Assembly (NCBI GenBank): GCA_020698575.1
Contig: CM036243.1
Span: 26,705,403-26,769,402, forward strand
From: Bostrychus sinensis
Taxonomy: Eukaryota > Chordata > Actinopteri > Gobiiformes > Eleotridae
Direction: 5' to 3'
Length of the DNA: 64,000 nucleotides
Positions within the stretch are counted from its first letter, which is position 1, and each line of letters opens with the position of its first letter. The notes under the pieces are model-generated. The model did not search any database. It was not told the DNA's origin and was given only the letters and a program-made list of their open reading frames with translations. The translations under genes were made by a program, and so were the position numbers. Below are positions 57,871 through 64,000 of this stretch, piece after piece.

Positions 57871-60800
57871 GTAAGCACTTTGCCAGTAAATTGGAACTCA
57901 CTATTGATCCGTTTCCTGAGTTACTAACGACCTCAGTGAGGGCAAAGTCCAGTCCAGAGAGACAGAGACAGAGAGGAGGCTACAGTGAAGGAGCTCTAAG
58001 GGCAGTGTAGTTAATGCATGTACCACTTTGTCAGGAATGTACTGCATCTAAAAGGCTTTTCACTTGGAGAAATAACATCATATTATTCTATACAAATAGT
58101 GATTCTCTTTTGTGAAACCTTATGATTGTTCGGGGTGATCATATGTGTAATGTGTACAAATATACAGTATGTAAAAACACTAATATGTCCCAGTTTTTGC
58201 CAAACCATCTCCCAGTTGTCCCCATTTTACCAACAGAAATAGGACACCTAAAAACATTTGTTTAAAGACTTGCGTCACAAAATTTCTCATTATTTTTATC
58301 AATAAGAAGCCATCATATTCAAAACTTAGGTCGTAGCTTCATGTACTTTAAATTACATGACAGAAAATTTGATGGATGGATGGATTTTGGAAGCCTTTTT
58401 GTTAACTGGTGAGTTCAAATGCACTGTGATTGTAGGGAAAAAAATATGTGTCCCTATTTTTGGGTCTAGTAATTTGGTCACCCTATTGATTGTTCATTTA
58501 TAACAAAGTTATTATTGCTAAATATAGTCAGCTTTGCACACAAATAATTGTTGCTACTGGACAAGTTTGGTGTTAATTCTCCAAAACCACAAGCTTAATA
58601 GGGCCTGCATATGTTATTTTTAAAATGGCTGGTTACCGTACTAATATTGCTGTGTGCCTTATATTTTATTACTTTGTGAAGTTGCTATTGGAGCTTGAAT
58701 TTCCTTCGGGATCAAGAAAGTATCTGTGTAATCTAGTCTACTCTATGTGGTTAACTTTAGAGTAGGAGCAAAGTCAGTTTTTGTGTTTGAGGGACTAGGC
58801 TAGGACTGCACACAATGCAGGGAAATCTAATATACATCTGTTTCTGTTATTTTGGTAAGTTATGAAACTTATCAATGGTGGTTACTCTGATTTCCTTGAT
58901 ATTTTTACCTCTCTCTAATAATGCTTTTTAGCTTCCATTTTCAAGCAGCAATAATACAGGCTTTTACCATGAACCATTACCTTAAAATAAAAGTGTAACC
59001 TCAAAGTCTAGGTCAGTGATTGTCTTGGCTTTTGAAGTCCTGAGTTTTCTTTCATTTAGCAATAGTTTAATTCCTGTTTTAGTCCTGCTCACGTTGAGGC
59101 TATTGCTGGTTTAGACTTTGTTTTAGCCTGGTTTTGTACTGGTTAAGTCCTGCTTTAGTTCTAGCCATGTGCTGGTTTAGACCTGGTTCAGTCCAGTTTA
59201 GTCCTGGTTTAATTCTGGTTTATTTGTAGTGTAGTCCTTGTTTAGTCCTGGTTTAGTTCTAGTTTAGTCATGGTTTAGACTTGGAATTGTATTTGTTTAG
59301 TCATGGTTTACTACTGGTTTTGTTCCTGGGTTTGTCCTGGCTTTTTCCTGTTTTTGTGCTGGTTAAGTCCTGGTATAGTCATAGTTGTGCCAAGATTTAA
59401 GTCCTGGGTTAGTCCCAATGTAAGCTTATTTTAACCTCTTTAAGATAGTATTTAGAACTCCTAATATTTTCTGAGGTCGCACTTGGTGTGAGAGTTCTCA
59501 GGTTCCTTAAAAAAAGAAACAATAACACTTCTTGTAAAATGGGTAGTTTGCAGTAATGTACTGTTAAGATTGTGTAGTTTAAGCAAAGTTATACATATGT
59601 TGCATTGTGGAACTGAGTGTTTTATCTGGAAATGTGGCTGCAGTGAACAGGTTCACCCCCTTTGTCAATCACCACACTGATGATGGTGGTGTGTACACTA
59701 ACAGCCCTGGAATAGCCAAGTTTAGAGCTCTTAAGTATACACTTAACAGTGCCTACAAGAAAATGGCAATCTTAGACAGCCTGAAGCAAGAACGGCTTCC
59801 CATACCCCTCTCCCAAATAAATATTGTCCCATTTTGCATAACCGAAAGCCCTGCAGTGTTTGGTATCAACAGAAGTTAGTTGTTTTTCAGGTTTCTTTTT
59901 ACCCAGAGCTAAATTTAACGCTGCACTTTTAACTTTTGCTCAAGCTTCATAGTCATACTTCATTGTGCTGCTTTTAATATCTTGAGGCTAAGGTCGTGTT
60001 ATAAAAATCGATTGACCACAAACCAGGCATCTTCGTTTCCCCAGGCTGGAGTGCAGACTAATATTATACTATTATATTATGAGACCATATTTCTCCTTAT
60101 GGTATAACTTGTTTTCACCTCATTTATCAGTTACATAACATAACCAGTGATATTTGTGGATGAATTATTGGATGAATTCTTTGATTTGTTATTTGCTATT
60201 TTAAAACACTTTTTTGTCTTTATCTACACTTGCCAGTAGTTTTAAATAACCCATATGATCCATGTTTGAAAATGAGTAGGGATTATTGAACAATGGTAGT
60301 GATTGTATGTTCACACAGAGTTCAAAGGTCGCAGACATCATTATCATTATGTAGGAAGCTATTGCAGAGTTACAATTAGCTGAAAAACTTCCAATACTGA
60401 ATATATTGGATTATAGGGTGTTGTGTTGGTGCTTCAGTTTTATATGCATTTGTACTTATGAAAATGTGACTGGTGGACTTGGTTTCATTTATTTAGTAAT
60501 GACATCATAGGCAGGATCTTCTTTCAGTGACAGTCTGCGTAACAAAGTAATGATTAAAAACATGATTTCAGATTGTAATATGAGCTAGAACCTTCTTCCA
60601 GCCCATGCTAAACAGCATATATTTACAGTGTTAGAATACATGCAACAACTGGAAAACAATATTATGTTTCTTATTACAATATTAATCTTGATATGCTCTA
60701 TAATTGTCAAAACTAGACAATTTACTTTTGCTAATGGGAGGCAACTGAGACAGAAATGGAAGTGGGATAATAAAACAAGACCCATTTTTTAGTGTGTGTA

Positions 60801-63800
60801 AACTGCGCAGGTTTGCGTGTGCATTTAGGTGCACTAAGATAAGCTGATTACAATACATATTTAATGTATTCATGAGCATTAGATCAAACCATTTAGCATC
60901 AACAAGATTATTCCAACAATCGGTGCCTGATTGAGAACACTGGACGAATAAATGTGGCAGTTTGTGCTACCAAAGCAAAAAGCTACATGGTAAACGCCAC
61001 TGACTTATGTTTTGCAGGACAAATACATTCAGAACAATGGGAGAGTGTAAAGGTTTTTTAGTGTACGCTGAGTTTACAAATCCTTTAAAGTGAATGTGAA
61101 CCACCTACCAGATATGTTATGTTTAGTACTAAAGAAATTAATACACAACAAAGGTCATTTTTGCTTATTCTGTGGTTTTAGTTTGTCCAAATGAATGGCA
61201 AAGACCACTACTTTGGTAGTGAAAATAGTACACATGAACCAGTTACAATCAGCAGTTAAGATTTTGCCTTTTTAGATGCTTCATGTATTTTTAGCTGTAC
61301 TAGGAGGTATGAAGATGTTAGTTTGTTGTACAGCCAAAGCAAAACCAGAATTCTGACACCTGCTCGAAGAAAGAGCAGCAGGTGTAATGAAAAAAAGGTG
61401 TCACATGTCAGTCAGCAGTGGAGCTAGAGGCAAATCTAAATGAATTGAAGCAGCTTATGTTTTCATGTCTCTGTGTGTAAAAATAAAAATAAGTTTTGCG
61501 CTGAATGTTAAGTTGTTCCTAGTGACAGTAGCAACCTGTTACTGTTCTCAGGCTCAGAATGAAATGTTGCTTTTGCAATGCAGTAAAACAGGTAATAGCA
61601 CTGCTTTTGTCAGTCATTTCCTTCTGCATACTCTATAGCTTTGTCATATTTTACCCTTAACTACGTGCTGCTTATCATACTTGGCCTACACCCCTGTTGA
61701 CTATGCACCTGTTCATAGCATTGACTCACTTTGAGGCTGTCCAAATTCTCGCTGCGACTGACCTATTTTTACTACTCTTGAGCTCTTGTTTGGTCATATC
61801 TTAGTCAACAATTCTATAGCCAACACTGATAAATAATTATTGGTATTCTTTTGAAGTAAAGTATTTATAAGCTTGTTGATCAAAAGCAATAGTGTTAAGA
61901 TGACATCTGTCGTATGTACAAACCTTTGCTGAAAGTGATCTGCGGCTTTCACAATAGCTCAATAAAAACATGCCCTGCCAGTCTAGATTTTCAACTAGCA
62001 ACCTCTTTTGTTGGCTTGGTGACAAAGAGAAATAAAACTCTATGCTTACAGTAAAAAAGAAAGTTGAAGATGAGTGTAGCCTTGGTAAATGTTGGCTTTG
62101 TTTAGCCTTCAGCTCTTCAAAGTAATACAATCTAACTATTCTCTTTCTTCAGAGCGCTTTTTGACTGGATTATATAAGTGTGGTTAGAGCTGCAGGATTT
62201 TTCAATTCACATTCACTACAGTTGGACAACTGCACTAGAAAATATGCTACACACATTTTGGCTAAGTGTAAGACAGTTTTGTGTTATTGGAAGTTATCCT
62301 AATTTGACACAGTTTTGATGATGTAAAAGACCAGGCCTCTGTCACATGAGTGTGTGATTATCAGTGCAGTGTCCAGCCCTTTTTTGAACATGAGATGTTT
62401 TTAGGATTTCACAAGTTGAGGTCAATAACACTGCGTACATTTGGGGCTAAAAGCTGCACAATCCAACCTGTAGTATAGAAGTAATGTTGACGTTCAAAAG
62501 ATATTTTAAAGGACCCTGTCTTATATTGTTTTGTTAAATTTTAAGCTAAGAGCAGTATCATTAATGGAAAACTTTGTCAGTGGTGTCTGTAGTGTTTGAA
62601 CTTTACAACATTTTATTTTTACAGGTTTGGATCAGCATGGCATGCTTCGGTATGGGTAACCCCAATGAGCTTTGCATTTTCACTGCACTGTGTTAAGGAT
62701 AGGCTGTCGGTGTAAAATTATATTCAAGTACTAACTTTTATAAGAACTAAATTAAATGCAACCTTTTGTACCATAGACCTGTGTTGGTTTGGTCTCAATG
62801 TGATCTTGGTACATTGTGGCTTCAGGCATGATTTAGTCTTCATTTACAACCCACTAATGGATTGTTCCACCTTTACAATATGTGTTGTAAATAAGCAGAT
62901 TTTAGTCCTTTGCTGTAAAAAGCAGTTCTTTCCACACTCCAGCTAACCTCAGTGTTGCTGTAGACAGGTGCTGCTCCTCGCTGACCCGCCACTGAAATAA
63001 TGACCATTACTGAGCTGTCAGCAGAGTGTCATGCTGCCTGCCGTTACATTTCTGCTTCAGGTGCAGACTTTATCGTGTGCTGTCAGTGCCATTCATCTCC
63101 GCGCCGCAGCAGAAAGTACCAGACTAAAAGACAGAGATCAGGTGGGAGGTGGGAAGATGTGTAAATATAGCCCGTCTATAAATAATAGCTTCAGAGTCTT
63201 ACATCAAATGAACCGCCTTTTTACAGCAAACATAGTTGCCAAATACCGAGATGGATTGTGGGTTGATCTGTTATTTAATTTCAGCCTGAGGACAAGAGAT
63301 TAGTTCTTCTTACTTGCATATTCCATAACCCTGCTCTTTATAACACACAATATTGTGCTATTCAAACTCTGCATTTTCCCATGAAGCAGTCTTATGCAGG
63401 ATAACAGTAGCCTTTTGTCATTGTAGTTAATAAGAAAATTGCACTTTCTTATCCCTTTGATAATGTCTGAATGAGCTTTTATTGTGAATCATAATAGGCA
63501 TGTTTGTGACTATTACAAGTCTTTGTTTTACTGTAATTTGCAATCTACATTATATTTTTGAGAACTAGAAGCACTAGTGCACAGACCTCCACCAAGGTAT
63601 AGGCCCTATCTCACAATGATAAAGATCTGGACTCCAATATTCTAGTTCAAGGGTAAATCCTCTTTATGAATCCACAATTGTAAAAATTGTTAAACGAAAC
63701 CCATCAAAACAAGTAATATATTCCTTTACTGACCCTTGGCTGGAGGTATTATTTTTGGGCCTTTCTTGCAATGGTACAGAATCTTTAAAACATTCCTGGA

Positions 63801-64000
63801 TCCAGACAATGTTACAGATCCACATCAAAACTTTAGTTTATTTCTTGCCTTGTCTCATCCCTGAACCTTTTCTGGCAATTTCTTCAAAATCCAATATACT
63901 GTGTTAATCTTAACAGAGTATAAAAACAAACAAACAAACAATCCAGTTCAAGCAAAAAAACAAAACCAATTTTGAGGAGGAACTGTAACTAACATTTCCT
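57871..64000. other. Long non-coding stretch, probably intron
   Basis: About 6 kb of AT-rich sequence without transposon coding or clear exons, except for a degenerate repeat at 59085-59420 and a possible micro-exon near 62625. Short frames at 59607-59879 and 63031-63303 have no domain. It would be the first large intron of the gene starting near 57 kb, if that gene is real. Confidence 0.4.
59085..59420. repeat. Degenerate tandem repeat, unit about TGGTTTAGTCC
   Basis: More than twenty imperfect copies of an 11-12 bp unit (tttagtcctggt and variants) over about 330 bp, in an otherwise unique region. Confidence 0.85.

Overview
The window looks like nuclear DNA from a teleost (ray-finned) fish. 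The genes have introns with GT-AG sites, the intergenic DNA is AT-rich, and the repeats are fish-type: an L2 LINE with an SGNH-esterase ORF1, RTE-like and CR1/Rex-like LINEs, piggyBac, hAT and tRNA-headed SINE-like pieces. No species can be named from the sequence alone.

The dominant structure (about 743 to 53254) is a tandem array of four minus-strand perforin-1-like genes, each in its own duplication unit: unit 1 (743-7592, gene A), unit 2 (7593-33828, gene B), unit 3 (33829-44025, gene C) and unit 4 (44026-53254, gene D). Each gene has the same plan: a TATA box, a short non-coding first exon, a coding exon carrying the signal peptide and N-terminal half, and a last coding exon carrying the rest of the MACPF domain, a Cys-rich EGF-like segment and a C2 domain, followed by AATAAA 169 bp after the stop. 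A, C and D encode 564 residues. B has a one-base insertion that destroys the second half of its C2 domain. Amino-acid variants are shared between genes in conflicting patterns, which points to gene conversion. Flank similarities (2 with 3 upstream, 3 with 4 downstream) fit one recent unequal crossover that produced unit 3.

Unit 2 is swollen to about 26 kb. It holds a truncated LINE plus a hAT fragment (8.3-10.0 kb), a 9.7 kb composite insertion (10.34-20.09 kb) containing a complete piggyBac with two premature TAG codons and a decayed LINE, and a near-complete 5.15 kb L2 LINE (25.24-30.39 kb) with both ORFs open. Units 2 and 3 also share a hAT-like MITE, an internally deleted RTE-type LINE and a large triplet microsatellite. 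These shared insertions date the duplications.

To the right lies an intact plus-strand MYADM-like four-pass/MARVEL gene (54109-55005). Beyond it is about 9 kb with no clear coding gene, but with a GC-rich, promoter-like first exon (about 57.0-57.37 kb) and a possible second exon (57777-57870) of a plus-strand gene continuing past the window. The window is therefore a pore-forming immune-effector cluster remodelled by transposons and non-allelic recombination.
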